From the NCBI RefSeq assembly GCF_004114615.1, contig NZ_CP035300.1, positions 310,001 to 374,000 on the forward strand: DNA of 64,000 nucleotides. Direction: 5' to 3'. This document shows positions 42,098-50,908 of the stretch, in pieces. The notes under the pieces were generated by a model. That model was not told the origin of the DNA and ran no database searches. It saw only the letters and a program-made list of their open reading frames with translations. Each line of letters opens with the position of its first letter. The stretch's first letter is position 1. Position numbers and translations under genes: made by a program. Source of the DNA: Dyella sp. M7H15-1. Lineage in GTDB: Bacteria; Pseudomonadota; Gammaproteobacteria; Xanthomonadales; Rhodanobacteraceae.

Positions 42098-43417
42098 ATG
42101 GCGGGTTTGACGATGATCGTGACCAAGGCCGGCCGTGCCGCCTTGGTGAATGCGCGAAGCGATGGCACCAAGGCGGTAACGGTGGTGTCGGTCGGCGTGA
42201 CCGCGCAGGTGTTCACCCCGGACCCGAACATGACCACGCTGCCCGGTGAAAGCAAGCGGCTGGCGACCATCAGCGGCGGCGCGACGGCACCGGATACCAT
42301 CCATGTCACAGTGCGCGACGATAGCAGCGATGCGTACGATGTGCGCGGTATCGCCTTGTATCTGGCCGATGGGACGTTGTTTGCGTTGTACGGGCAGTCG
42401 GCGGTGCTGGTCCAGAAATCGGCACAGGCGGTGATGCTGCTGGCGACGGATACACAGTTTGCGGATATCGATGCGACGCAATTGGTGTTGGGTGATACTG
42501 ATTTCCAATTGAACATGGCGACGGAGCAGACGCCCGGCGTGGTGCAGCTGGCGGCCGTGGAAGAAGTGTTGCAAGGGCTTGAGGGCGACAAGGCGATCAC
42601 ACTGACCACGTTGATCCACGCGCTGCTGGCGCACCCGCGTTATGCGTCCGGGCAAATCGTGTGGACGGCTGGGCGGCGGGCGCTGCCGGGCACGCTGTTG
42701 TGTGATGGCTCGGCGGTTTCGCGGGTGCAGTTTGCGAACCTATTTGCCGAGATTGGTGTGACGTACGGTGTGGGGGATGGATCGTCCACGTTCAGCCTGC
42801 CGAATCTGGCGGAGGATGTGACGGTTGTCCATGCCGGCATGCCAGACAAGGTGGGTACGTTCACGGGCGGGTCGATCTTGTCGCATGGACATGCCGCAAG
42901 CGTTGGGGCCGTGACCGATCATGCCCACGTGATCACCGTGGAGGCGGGGGGCGACCATGGGCATAACGCCAACACGGACGCGCAAGGTAATCACGCGCAC
43001 GTTACATGGACAGATGCGCAAGGCAGTCACGCGCACAGCGGGAATACCGGCGGGCAAAGTGTCGATCACAGCCACCAATTTGAAATGCGATCGATGGCCC
43101 TCACGTCAGGTGGCCCCAGTGTCAACGTGTTGCAGACGGGGGGTATTGTGTCGGCGAAGTGGAGTACATCTGGTGCTTCGAATGACCATTATCATGGATT
43201 CGTCACGGATTGGCAGGGCATTCACGCCCACAACATCGGCATGAGTGACGCGGGTAATCACGCGCATAACGTGTTTGTGGCCATGGGCGGCAATCATTCC
43301 CATGTGGCAAATAGTCAAGCGGCGGGTGGGCACACGCATCCCATCACGGTGAATAACACGGGTAGCCAATACAACCTGGCGGCCGGTGTGCGCATGTTGG
43401 CCTGCATCGCGTATTGA
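42098..43417 (+). CDS. Tail fibre with collar domain and repeated HxH motifs
   Basis: The 439-residue protein has a gpH-type N-terminal domain (MIVTKAGRAALVNARSDG), a phage tail-collar domain (GTLLCDGSAVSRVQFANLF, SSTFSLPNLAEDV), and a C-terminal shaft with eleven HxH motifs (HGH, HAH, HSH, HYH, HTH). In T4-like fibres trimers coordinate iron through HxH pairs, so this shaft is probably metal-stabilised. The final GVRMLACIAY is a usual fibre end. It determines host binding. Confidence 0.87.
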   Translation: MAGLTMIVTKAGRAALVNARSDGTKAVTVVSVGVTAQVFTPDPNMTTLPGESKRLATISGGATAPDTIHVTVRDDSSDAYDVRGIALYLADGTLFALYGQSAVLVQKSAQAVMLLATDTQFADIDATQLVLGDTDFQLNMATEQTPGVVQLAAVEEVLQGLEGDKAITLTTLIHALLAHPRYASGQIVWTAGRRALPGTLLCDGSAVSRVQFANLFAEIGVTYGVGDGSSTFSLPNLAEDVTVVHAGMPDKVGTFTGGSILSHGHAASVGAVTDHAHVITVEAGGDHGHNANTDAQGNHAHVTWTDAQGSHAHSGNTGGQSVDHSHQFEMRSMALTSGGPSVNVLQTGGIVSAKWSTSGASNDHYHGFVTDWQGIHAHNIGMSDAGNHAHNVFVAMGGNHSHVANSQAAGGHTHPITVNNTGSQYNLAAGVRMLACIAY

Positions 43418-43426
43418 GGGCGGCTT

Positions 43427-43858
43427 ATGAGCGAGCGCAAAGTGATCGAAGGCGGTATGTATGACCCGGCGACGCGTGAGTGGTTGGGGGCGGTGCGGTT
43501 GAAGGCGGAGCCTGACGGGCGTTATGCCTTGCCGGATAACGTGGTTGCACATACGCCGCCAGGATCGGCACCCACGCATCATGTGTATGTGCTCAATGCG
43601 GCTGGTGATGCGTGGGAGCTGCATGCGGATTATCGGCGCATTCTGCTGTGGGACACGGCGATGGTGATGCCGGTACCCAATAGGCTTGCGCTGGGTGATG
43701 ACGTGCCTGCGGGATTCACCATCTTGCCGCCGCCACCGATTCCGCCGGGTGAACGCAAGCGGCATGTATGGAGCGGTGCGCGCCAGGCGTGGGATGTTGA
43801 GGACCTGCCGCCGCTGCCCATGCCTGCCACGGAAATGCCGCCAGAGGATCAGCCCTAA
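43427..43858 (+). CDS. Putative tail fibre assembly/chaperone protein
   Basis: The 143-residue protein sits directly after the fibre gene, in the place of P2 gpG. It has a proline-rich C-terminus (LPPPPIPPGERKRHVW and PPLPMPATEMPPED) and a W-rich middle, as fibre assembly proteins often do. Assignment is mainly positional. Confidence 0.6.
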   Translation: MSERKVIEGGMYDPATREWLGAVRLKAEPDGRYALPDNVVAHTPPGSAPTHHVYVLNAAGDAWELHADYRRILLWDTAMVMPVPNRLALGDDVPAGFTILPPPPIPPGERKRHVWSGARQAWDVEDLPPLPMPATEMPPEDQP

Positions 43859-43902
43859 CCCGTACGCCATGCTGCACCCGACTTGTAGCAATCGGGTGAA
43901 CC

Positions 43903-45108
43903 ATGGCGGTGGATCAGTTTCTGCACGGGGTCGAGGTGGTGGATGTCGATGATGGTGTGCGCACCATCTCGACCGCATCGAGCAGTGTTATCGGCATCGT
44001 AGGCACCGCGCCCTGGGCAGACCCGGCGGTGTTTCCGCTCAATACGCCGGTGCTGGTGGCCGGCAGCGAAGCCAAGCTGGCGGCACTGGTGGCGAACCCC
44101 GAAGCGGGTGCGTCGCGCGGCAGTCTGCCTTACCAATGCGCCAAGCTCTACGATCAGGCCAAGGCGGTGCTGGTGGTGGTGCGTGTGGCGGATGCCGGCG
44201 AATGGGACGATACCGTTCGGAATGTGGCCGGCGGTGCGGGGATGTTTGGCCAATTCAGCGGCGTGTATGCGCTGTTGCTGGCGCAGAGTGTGACAGGTGT
44301 GAAGCCGCGTATTCTGATTGCGCCTGGCTGGACGGCACCCGCTTTCGGCGTGCCGGGAATGCCGATGCTTAACGAGGTGGTTTCGGCGCTGCAGGTCGTG
44401 GCTGGCCGATTGCGTGCGGTGTATGTGCATGATGGCCCCAATACCACCGACGAGGATGCGCTCAAGCTGGCGCAGCTCGCAGCGCACCACCGCGGCTACA
44501 TGGTGGAGTCGGTGGGGCTCAACGGTCGCGATGGCGAGCCGGCATGGGGCAGCACGCTGGCGGCGGGTGTGATGGCAGCCACGGACAATAACCTGGGCTG
44601 GTGGCACTCGCCGTCGAACAAGATTGTTTCGGGTATCACGGAGATTTCGCGACCGGTGGCGTTTGCCATGGGGGATACGGCGTGCTCGGCGAATGTGCTC
44701 AATGCGGGCAATGTGACGTGCCTGATTCAGCAGGATGGTTTTCGCTTGTGGGGCAATCGGGTGACGGGCGCGCAAGCGGACCCGAAGTGGAAATACCTAT
44801 GTGTGGTGCGCACGGCGGACATTATCGCCGACAGTCTGCAGGCGGCCCATCTCTGGGCGGTGGATCGCGGCATTACCAAGAATTATGTGACGGACGTGCA
44901 GGAGGGCGTGAACGCGTTCCTGCGTCGCTTGAAATCCCTGGGTGCGATTGTCGGTGGCATGTGCTGGTACGACGCGGCGTTGAATACCCCCGAATCCATC
45001 GCGGATGGCAATTTCTACTGGGACTTTGATTTCACACCGACCTACCCGGGCGAACACCTGACCTTCCGCAGTCACCTGGTGAATAACTACCTGACGGAGA
45101 TTGTGTAA
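43903..45108 (+). CDS. Contractile tail sheath protein FI
   Basis: The 401-residue protein is the P2 FI homologue: TASSSVIGIVGTAPWADP, PKILIAPGWT-like PRILIAPGWTAPAFG, YMVESVGLNGRDGEPAWG and the C-terminal FTPTYPGEHLTFRSHLVNNY. It shows the phage to be contractile-tailed. Confidence 0.95.
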   Translation: MAVDQFLHGVEVVDVDDGVRTISTASSSVIGIVGTAPWADPAVFPLNTPVLVAGSEAKLAALVANPEAGASRGSLPYQCAKLYDQAKAVLVVVRVADAGEWDDTVRNVAGGAGMFGQFSGVYALLLAQSVTGVKPRILIAPGWTAPAFGVPGMPMLNEVVSALQVVAGRLRAVYVHDGPNTTDEDALKLAQLAAHHRGYMVESVGLNGRDGEPAWGSTLAAGVMAATDNNLGWWHSPSNKIVSGITEISRPVAFAMGDTACSANVLNAGNVTCLIQQDGFRLWGNRVTGAQADPKWKYLCVVRTADIIADSLQAAHLWAVDRGITKNYVTDVQEGVNAFLRRLKSLGAIVGGMCWYDAALNTPESIADGNFYWDFDFTPTYPGEHLTFRSHLVNNYLTEIV

Positions 45109-45617
45109 TGGGTGCTCCGCGCAGTGTGCTCAAGAATCTGAATCTGTTTGTGGATGGCCGTGGCTATGCCGGCCAGGTGGAAGATATCAACCTGCCCAAG
45201 CTCTCGTTGAAGACAGAGGAGTTCCGCGGCGGTGGTATGGATGCGCCGGTCGAGCTGACCATGGGCATGGAAAAGCTGGAGATGGATTTTTCCCTTATTT
45301 GCTACGACCGCGATCTGTTGATGCTGTTTGGCGTGGTGGAGGGCAAGCAGGTGCAATGCACGGTGCGTGGCTTTCTGGAATCGTTCGACGGCAGCACCAG
45401 CGCGGTGATGATCAATGTGCGCGGCAAGGTGAAGGAGATCGACCGCGGCACATGGAAGCCGGGCGACAAGGCGTCGCTGAAGATCAGCATGGCGCTGTCG
45501 TATTACAAGGAAGCGCACGATGCTGCGGTGATTAGCGAAGTGGATGTGGAAAACATGGTTTACAACAGCGGCGGCGTGGATCTGTTGCAGGCTGCGCGCC
45601 AGGCATTGGGGATGTGA
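45108..45617 (+). CDS. Tail tube protein FII
   Basis: The 169-residue protein matches P2 FII (VLKNLNLFVDGRGYAGQVED, MGMEKLEMDFSLICYD, FDGSTSAVMINVRGK, WKPGDKASLKISMAL). It starts in the stop of the sheath gene (TAATG). Confidence 0.95.
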   Translation: MGAPRSVLKNLNLFVDGRGYAGQVEDINLPKLSLKTEEFRGGGMDAPVELTMGMEKLEMDFSLICYDRDLLMLFGVVEGKQVQCTVRGFLESFDGSTSAVMINVRGKVKEIDRGTWKPGDKASLKISMALSYYKEAHDAAVISEVDVENMVYNSGGVDLLQAARQALGM

Positions 45618-45618
45618 C

Positions 45619-45921
45619 GTGAGTGACGATTATCAGAAACCGGATTACATCGAGGAAGTGGACGGCGGCGTGGTGATTACGCTGGCGGCGCCGGCCACGA
45701 TCAACGGGCAGAGCGTGCAAACGCTGTCGATGCGCGAGCCGTGCGGCCGTGACCTGAAGGCGGCGCAAAATGCCAAGGGCACGGATGCGGATAAGGAGTT
45801 TCGCCTATTCGCGAACTTGTTGGAGTGCACGCCGGCCGATGTGGAGGAACTGACGCTGCGCAATTTGCGCCGAGTGCAGGAGGCGTTCAAGTTTTTTCGC
45901 GGTAGCGATCAGTCTGAATGA
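45619..45921 (+). CDS. Tail assembly chaperone, short form (gpE)
   Basis: The GTG start is chosen because it lies one base after the FII stop codon. The 100-residue protein (VVITLAAPATINGQSVQTL, LTLRNLRRVQEAFKFF) is the gpE equivalent that binds the tape measure during assembly. It ends after a T6 run where ribosomes can change frame to make the longer product. Confidence 0.82.
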   Translation: MSDDYQKPDYIEEVDGGVVITLAAPATINGQSVQTLSMREPCGRDLKAAQNAKGTDADKEFRLFANLLECTPADVEELTLRNLRRVQEAFKFFRGSDQSE

Positions 45922-46039
45922 TCTGCGCCAGGGAGTGATTGCCCTGGCCTCTTATACCGGATGGGGGCGCGCCGAGATTATGGCGATGCCGCTTTCCGAA
46001 TTGCTCTGGTGGGTGGAAGGGTTGCCGCGCGATGGCTAG
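45619..46039 (+). CDS. Tail assembly chaperone, frameshifted long form (gpE-E')
   Basis: The E' part lies in another frame from about 45899 to the TAG at 46037-46039 and encodes 46 residues, AVAISLNDLRQGVIALASYT and further to a W-W-rich end. It has no good start of its own. The overlap contains AAG TTT TTT CGC. The E' frame is +1 (equivalently -2) relative to E: the -1 frame has a stop (TAG, 45903-45905) at once. P2 uses -1; Mu uses -2 for the same kind of gene. Confidence 0.75.
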
Positions 46040-48257
46040 CACGAAGCAATTTCATGCCAGCATAGTTCTTGGCGGCCTGGTTTCCGGGGCGCTGAAAAAT
46101 GCGTTTCGCACGACCGAAAGCGCGCTGGGCAAACTCGGTACCGAACTGAAGACGCTCAGCAACCGGCAGAAGTTGCTGGGCGATTCCATCCGCACGTTCG
46201 GCCGCATGGGCAAGGACGTGGAGAGTTTGCGCAGCAAGTATGCGCAGGTGACGGGCGAGGTGGATCGATTGGCCACCGCGCACAAGCGTTTGCAGGCGGC
46301 CCAGAAGACTGCCACGGCCATGCGCGATGCGGGGCGTGGTCTTCAACATGCGGGCTTTTCGGCGGGCGTGGCTGGCGCTGCGGGGGCGGTACCGTTGGGT
46401 TTGATGCTGCGCGAATCCAACCAATACCAGACCGAGATGGCGCGCGTGCGTGCGTTGGGCTTTGGCGAGCAGGCGGGGCGTGATGCGCAGGCGTTTTCGT
46501 CGTCGTTGAAAACCGCCGGCACCAGTAAGTTGGAGAACCTGACGCTGATGCGCGATGCGATGAGCGTGTTTGGCGATGAGCACCATGCGCAGATGGTGTT
46601 GCCGTTGTTGGCCAAGATGAAGTATGGCAATGAAGCGGTGTTCGGCGCGGAGCAGGGGGCTCAGAACGAACAGGCGTTTATGAATATGCTCAAGACCATC
46701 GAGCTGCGCGGCGGTCTGGCCAGCCCGGTTGCGTTCGCCAAGCAGGCAAATATGGTGCAGCAGGTGATCGCTGCCACGGGTGGCCGGGTGAGCGCGGAGG
46801 ACTGGATCGAGGTGATCAAGCGCGGCGGCTTGGCGGCCAAGGGGATGGACGATAAATCTTTCTATTACGGGCTGGAGCCGCTGGTGCAGGAGCTGGGCGG
46901 CTCGGCGGTGGGTACGGCACTCAATTCCGCGTACCAGAATTTGTATCAGGGGCGCACATCGGTGCGTGCCGCGCGCAACCTGGAAGACCTGGGGCTGATT
47001 GGCGATAAGAGCAAGGTGGTGGCGGACAAGGCGGGCCAGGTGAAGTTTCTGGACCCGGGGGCGCTGAAGGGTGCGGACTTGTTCCGCACGTCGCAATACG
47101 AGTGGATGAAACAGGTGTTGCTGCCGACGCTGGCTGAGAAGGGCATTACGTCCAAGGATCAGGTGCTGGATGCGATTGGCTCGATTTTCACCAACCGCAA
47201 GGCCGCCGATTTGTTCGGGACGATGTATCTGCAGCAAGCGAATATCGACAAGAGCGCGCGTGTTAACGCGGAGGCGTATGACATCGACCAATTGAGCAAG
47301 GAGGGCGCGCAGACGGCCGAGGGCAAGCAGCTGATGGCCATGAGCAAGCTGCATGATGCCTGGCTGGTGACGGGTGAAAAGGTGCTGCCGTTGTGGACGC
47401 GGGCGATCGAGCTGGCGTCGGGTGTGCTGGATCGGTTCAACGTGTTTGCGCAGAATAATCCGGGGACGGTGAAGGCGATTGCGGTGGGGCTAGGGCTGGT
47501 GTCGGGTGCGTTGCTTACGCTGTCGCCGGTGTTGCTTACGCTGGGTGCTGGCCTGCGCGTGTTTGCGTTCTTTCATGTGTCGGTGGTGCGGTTTTTGCCG
47601 GTGTTGCGGTTGTTGGGTAGTGCCCTGGGTTTGGTTGGGCAGGGTGTGCTGTGGTTGGGCCGCGCGTTCTTGATGAACCCGATAGGGCTCGCGATCACGG
47701 CTATCGCGCTGGGTGCGTATTTGATCATTAAGCATTGGGATGCAATCAGCGCGTTTATGGCGACGCTATGGCAGGGCATCACGCAGATTTTTCGTGGTGC
47801 GTGGGACGTAATTGCCGGCATCTTCACCTTGGATGGTGCGCGCATCAGCCAGGGCTGGAACACGATGTGCGACGGCTTCAAAAGCTACTTGTCGCACGTG
47901 TGGGAAGGCATCAAGGGCGTGTTTCAGGCGGGCATCGACTGGGTGGTGAGCAAGGTCGATTGGGTGTCGACCAAGTACCGAAGCTTCAAAAAGTTTCTGG
48001 GCATGGATTCGGGGCCAGCCGATATCAAGTGGTACACGGGAGCGCCGGGCGAGGAGGCGCCACGGTCTGGTGCCCCTGCTTTGGCACCCGTGGCGATGCG
48101 TGGCCGAGGTGCGATGACGCAGACCAATACGTTCAACATCGTGCAGCAGCCGGGTGAATCAAGCGATGCGTTGGCGCGCCGTGTGGCGGCGTTGACGAAG
48201 ATGGAGCACCAGCAGTATCAGCGCACGGGCATGATGGATCCGGCGTGGGATGGGTGA
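46032..48257 (+). CDS. Tail tape measure protein T
   Basis: The start (MASTKQFHASIVLGG) overlaps the E' stop by 8 bp. The 741-residue protein has an N-terminal coiled coil (about residues 30-90), a central region AGRGLQHAGFSAGVAGAAG, and a hydrophobic membrane-like block (about residues 475-580) with a channel-like LNPIGLAITAI-type segment. Length sets the tail length. Confidence 0.92.
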   Translation: MASTKQFHASIVLGGLVSGALKNAFRTTESALGKLGTELKTLSNRQKLLGDSIRTFGRMGKDVESLRSKYAQVTGEVDRLATAHKRLQAAQKTATAMRDAGRGLQHAGFSAGVAGAAGAVPLGLMLRESNQYQTEMARVRALGFGEQAGRDAQAFSSSLKTAGTSKLENLTLMRDAMSVFGDEHHAQMVLPLLAKMKYGNEAVFGAEQGAQNEQAFMNMLKTIELRGGLASPVAFAKQANMVQQVIAATGGRVSAEDWIEVIKRGGLAAKGMDDKSFYYGLEPLVQELGGSAVGTALNSAYQNLYQGRTSVRAARNLEDLGLIGDKSKVVADKAGQVKFLDPGALKGADLFRTSQYEWMKQVLLPTLAEKGITSKDQVLDAIGSIFTNRKAADLFGTMYLQQANIDKSARVNAEAYDIDQLSKEGAQTAEGKQLMAMSKLHDAWLVTGEKVLPLWTRAIELASGVLDRFNVFAQNNPGTVKAIAVGLGLVSGALLTLSPVLLTLGAGLRVFAFFHVSVVRFLPVLRLLGSALGLVGQGVLWLGRAFLMNPIGLAITAIALGAYLIIKHWDAISAFMATLWQGITQIFRGAWDVIAGIFTLDGARISQGWNTMCDGFKSYLSHVWEGIKGVFQAGIDWVVSKVDWVSTKYRSFKKFLGMDSGPADIKWYTGAPGEEAPRSGAPALAPVAMRGRGAMTQTNTFNIVQQPGESSDALARRVAALTKMEHQQYQRTGMMDPAWDG

Positions 48258-48261
48258 TGGC

Positions 48262-48744
48262 ATGGCGACGAACTGGACAGAGCTGCGCACGGGTTTGCTG
48301 GATCTGACGATCGATACGTTTGTGCGCAACGACAGCGGCAATGTGCCGGTGTTGATGATGTTGGGCGGCTTTAAGTTCTCGATCGCCACGGCTGTGTATT
48401 CGGAGCTGTCGCGACATACGCAGTTCAGGTGGCCGAAGATGGAGCGCTACGGGAGGTTGGCCACGCGCCAGTACACGGGGCCGGATGAGGACAGCGTGAC
48501 GTTGCCGGGTGTGTTGTTTCCGGATTGGCGCGGTGGCCATGGGCAACTGGATGATTTGCGCGTGCTGGCGGCGAAGGGGGAGCCGTTGCAGTGGATCGAC
48601 AGTTTTGGCCGGGTGCTGGGCTGGTGGGTGATCGAGGGTATCGAGGAAAAGCAGGCGTTGCACAAGCAGGATGGCACACCGCGCAAGGTGGAGTTCACGT
48701 TGTCGATCACCCGCGTTCCAGACGATCAGATGGTGCCGGCATGA
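48262..48744 (+). CDS. Tail protein U
   Basis: The preferred start gives MATNWTELRTGLLDLT; an ATG four codons earlier overlaps the tape-measure stop and is also possible. The 160-residue protein is the P2 gpU homologue (VLMMLGGFKFSIATAVYSEL, LPGVLFPDWRGGHGQLDDLR). Confidence 0.9.
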   Translation: MATNWTELRTGLLDLTIDTFVRNDSGNVPVLMMLGGFKFSIATAVYSELSRHTQFRWPKMERYGRLATRQYTGPDEDSVTLPGVLFPDWRGGHGQLDDLRVLAAKGEPLQWIDSFGRVLGWWVIEGIEEKQALHKQDGTPRKVEFTLSITRVPDDQMVPA

Positions 48745-48755
48745 GACGCGAAGGG

Positions 48756-49061
48756 CTAGCCGTTGGATGCGCGCGGAATCACACGGCGCAGGATGTCGTC
48801 GTGGGTGGGCAGTGTTTTGAGATCGTAGGCGGCTTGCAGCGCCAGCCAGCTTGCGGCATCGCCGCCGAAGTAACGGGCGAGCCGCTCGGCTGTGTCGGCG
48901 GTGACGGCGCGGCGTTCGTTGACGATTTCATGTATGCGGGTGGCGGGCACACCAAGCGCCAGAGAAAGGGCGTTGACGCTCATGCTGATGGGGGCCAGGA
49001 AATCTTCCCGAAGGATCTCGCCGGGGTGCACGGGGCGCATGCGGTTGATGGGCTTGGTCAT
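48756..49061 (-). CDS. higA: HigA antitoxin
   Basis: The 101-residue XRE protein has the HigA start MRPVHPGEILREDFL, HTH region SVNALSLALGVPATRIHEIV and the AERLARYFGGDAASWL signature. It follows higB on the minus strand with a 12-bp gap, inside the plus-strand tail operon between genes U and X. Confidence 0.93.
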   Translation of the reverse strand: MTKPINRMRPVHPGEILREDFLAPISMSVNALSLALGVPATRIHEIVNERRAVTADTAERLARYFGGDAASWLALQAAYDLKTLPTHDDILRRVIPRASNG

Positions 49062-49073
49062 GGTGTTGCCTGC

Positions 49074-49355
49074 TTAGTGGTAGTCGACAATTTCAACGTG
49101 GGTAGGGCCTGCCTGGATCCACACGAAGCACAGCCGAAATTGGCCGTTGATGCGGATGCTGTGCTGGCCTTTGCGATCACCTTTGAGGGCTTCGAGCATG
49201 TTGCCGGGCGGGGAGCGCAGGAAGTCCAGTGTCAAGGCGGCGTCCAGTTGGCTGAGCTTGCGGATAGCAGCGTCTTCGAACGCCCGAAATTTGCGCGGGT
49301 GGCCGCCTTCGAACAGGGCTTGCGTGTGTTTGCAGGCGAAGGATTGGATAGCCAT
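49074..49355 (-). CDS. higB: HigB toxin
   Basis: The start at MAIQSFACKHTQALFEGG gives 93 residues, matching the family length; a longer frame is open. It has the HigB core (RKFRAFEDAAIRKLSQLDAA, PPGNMLEALKGDRKGQHSIR, VEIVDYH). It is a ribosome-dependent mRNA endonuclease. Second toxin-antitoxin pair within the tail genes. Confidence 0.92.
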   Translation of the reverse strand: MAIQSFACKHTQALFEGGHPRKFRAFEDAAIRKLSQLDAALTLDFLRSPPGNMLEALKGDRKGQHSIRINGQFRLCFVWIQAGPTHVEIVDYH

Positions 49356-49365
49356 GTTGCGCATG

Positions 49366-49386
49366 GTATTGCGTGTTGCGTAATAC
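49366..49386. promoter_or_regulatory. Possible HigBA operator
   Basis: Arms GTATT and AATAC, 11 bases apart, lie 10 bp upstream of the higB start codon. Autoregulation by HigA through such a repeat is usual, but the arms are short. Confidence 0.35.
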
Positions 49387-49417
49387 GTCAAGCGGATAAC
49401 GTGTGCGGAGGGGCGCT

Positions 49418-49630
49418 ATGGCCGCATACGTGACGCGCCAAGGTGATGTGCTGGATGTGGTGGCGCTCAAGCATTACGGCCGGGTGTCGTCGAGCATTGT
49501 GACGGCGATTTTGGAGGCCAATTATGATTTGTCGGAGCATGGGCCGATCTTGCCCGGCGGGCTGGCCATTGATCTACCCGATATGACCTTGCCCAGCAGC
49601 GTGCAAAACGGGGTGTCGTTATGGGATTGA
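49418..49630 (+). CDS. Tail protein X (LysM-like)
   Basis: The 70-residue protein is P2 gpX-like: AAYVTRQGDVLDVVALKHYG with the LysM-type start, NYDLSEHGPILPGGLAIDLP. It overlaps gene D by 10 bp. It is cut off from gene U by the higBA cassette. Confidence 0.9.
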   Translation: MAAYVTRQGDVLDVVALKHYGRVSSSIVTAILEANYDLSEHGPILPGGLAIDLPDMTLPSSVQNGVSLWD

Positions 49631-50703
49631 TGCCGGCGTTTCGGGTGACGGCGAACGGCCAGGACATCACCGATACGATCCGCGCGCGGTTTGTCAGCTT
49701 GTCGTTGAACGATGCGACCGGCGTGGAGGGGGATTCGCTCGAACTGGTGTTGGATGACAGCCAGCCGGCGTGGCCGGTGCGCATCCCACCCACCGGCGCC
49801 GAGCTCGAAGTATGGCTGGGGTACGACGATACGGTGCGGCGCATGGGGCTGTATGTGTGCGACGGCGTGACGCTGCGGGGCTGGCCGGGTGAGATGGTGC
49901 TGCAGGCGCATGCGGCGCCGTGGGATGGCACGCCGAAGGGCAAGAGCGATCTGCAAAGCCAGAAAACGCGCAGTTGGCCGGATAACACCACCCTTGGTGA
50001 CATGGTGACGCTTATGGCCGGCGAGCATGGTTTGGAGTCGGCCGTTTCGCCGTCGCTGGCGGAGGTGAAGTTGCCGCACACCGATCAGACCGACGAGAGC
50101 GACATCAATCTGTTATTGCGCCTGGCCAAGCGTTACGACGCGATCGCCAAGCCGGCCGGCGGCCGGTTGATCTTCGCCAAGCGCGGCGAATCCAAAAGCG
50201 TGACGGGTATTGAGCTGCCGCGCATTGTGTTGACGCCCGGTGATATCGATCAATGGGAGATGTCGCAAACCACCCGCGAGTCACCCGGCACGGTGGTGGC
50301 CTATTACCACCTCACCCGCGCGGCGGAACGCCATCAGGTGAGCGCCGGCAGCGGCGATCCGGTGACGCGCATTCGCATCCACTTCAGCGATGCGGATGCT
50401 GCCGCGGCGGCCGTGCGCGCCGAGTTGGCGCGCCGGGCGCGCAGGGAAATCCGCTTTTCCATCCACGACATGGCTGGCCGCCCGGATCTGACCGGCGAGG
50501 CGATGCTGGTGCTGCAAGGCTGGCGCGAGGATGTGGCCGGCGAATGGCTGGTATCGCACGTGCGACATAGCCTGGACACGCGCGGTTATCGTTGCGGCGT
50601 GGAAGCGGAGCGGCCGAATAGTAATCAGGAGGTGGCGGGGTTGATCAATGTGGAGGTGCGGGATGTGGTGGTTGGGCCTGAAGCGGGGTATGCGGCGGCG
50701 TAA
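49621..50703 (+). CDS. Late control / baseplate hub protein D
   Basis: The 360-residue protein matches P2 gpD, the hub at the tube end: FRVTANGQDITDTIRARFVSL, LELVLDDSQPAWPVRIPPTG, IGL-type VWLGYDD, and the C-terminal WLVSHVRHSLDTRGY. It ends the tail operon and is followed by a terminator. Confidence 0.92.
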   Translation: MGLMPAFRVTANGQDITDTIRARFVSLSLNDATGVEGDSLELVLDDSQPAWPVRIPPTGAELEVWLGYDDTVRRMGLYVCDGVTLRGWPGEMVLQAHAAPWDGTPKGKSDLQSQKTRSWPDNTTLGDMVTLMAGEHGLESAVSPSLAEVKLPHTDQTDESDINLLLRLAKRYDAIAKPAGGRLIFAKRGESKSVTGIELPRIVLTPGDIDQWEMSQTTRESPGTVVAYYHLTRAAERHQVSAGSGDPVTRIRIHFSDADAAAAAVRAELARRARREIRFSIHDMAGRPDLTGEAMLVLQGWREDVAGEWLVSHVRHSLDTRGYRCGVEAERPNSNQEVAGLINVEVRDVVVGPEAGYAAA

Positions 50704-50871
50704 GGCGTCTTGCGGGCTTTTTAAGCCATGCCAGCCGATGCTGACGCCAAGATACGGTGCTCACCGCTTTGATCGCTACGCGGTGCGGGCTAGCCTGCTT
50801 GTGTCGAGGGTGTTCTTCCCTCGGCAGCTAACCCTAGACCGCCTTCCCCCCTGTAGGCGGTGTAGTACCCC

Positions 50872-50894
50872 AAGGCCCCCGCAAAGGGGGCCTT
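50872..50894. terminator. Bidirectional terminator after gene D
   Basis: A 9-bp GC-rich stem AAGGCCCCC/GGGGGCCTT with loop GCAAA is followed by TCT on the plus strand and A-to-T-rich ends on both sides. It separates the tail operon from the convergent cargo gene. A second small hairpin (CCGCC/GGCGG) lies at 50840-50860. Confidence 0.75.
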
Positions 50895-50908
50895 TCTATC
50901 TCGATGAG

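Noticed and set aside
41164-42609. Minus-strand open frame of about 480 codons in the tail region
   Set aside because: It is antisense to gpJ, gpI and the fibre gene, which all match known families in order; the antisense product is low-complexity and Arg/His-rich.
42880-43360. Possible CRISPR-like repeat series
   Set aside because: The recurring CACGCGCAC/CATGGGCAT bases encode HxH motifs of the tail fibre in one frame; spacing is irregular and there are no spacers or cas genes.
45978-47354. Minus-strand open frame of about 458 codons opposite the tape measure gene
   Set aside because: Shadow of the tape measure protein; Leu/His/Arg-rich product without family features.
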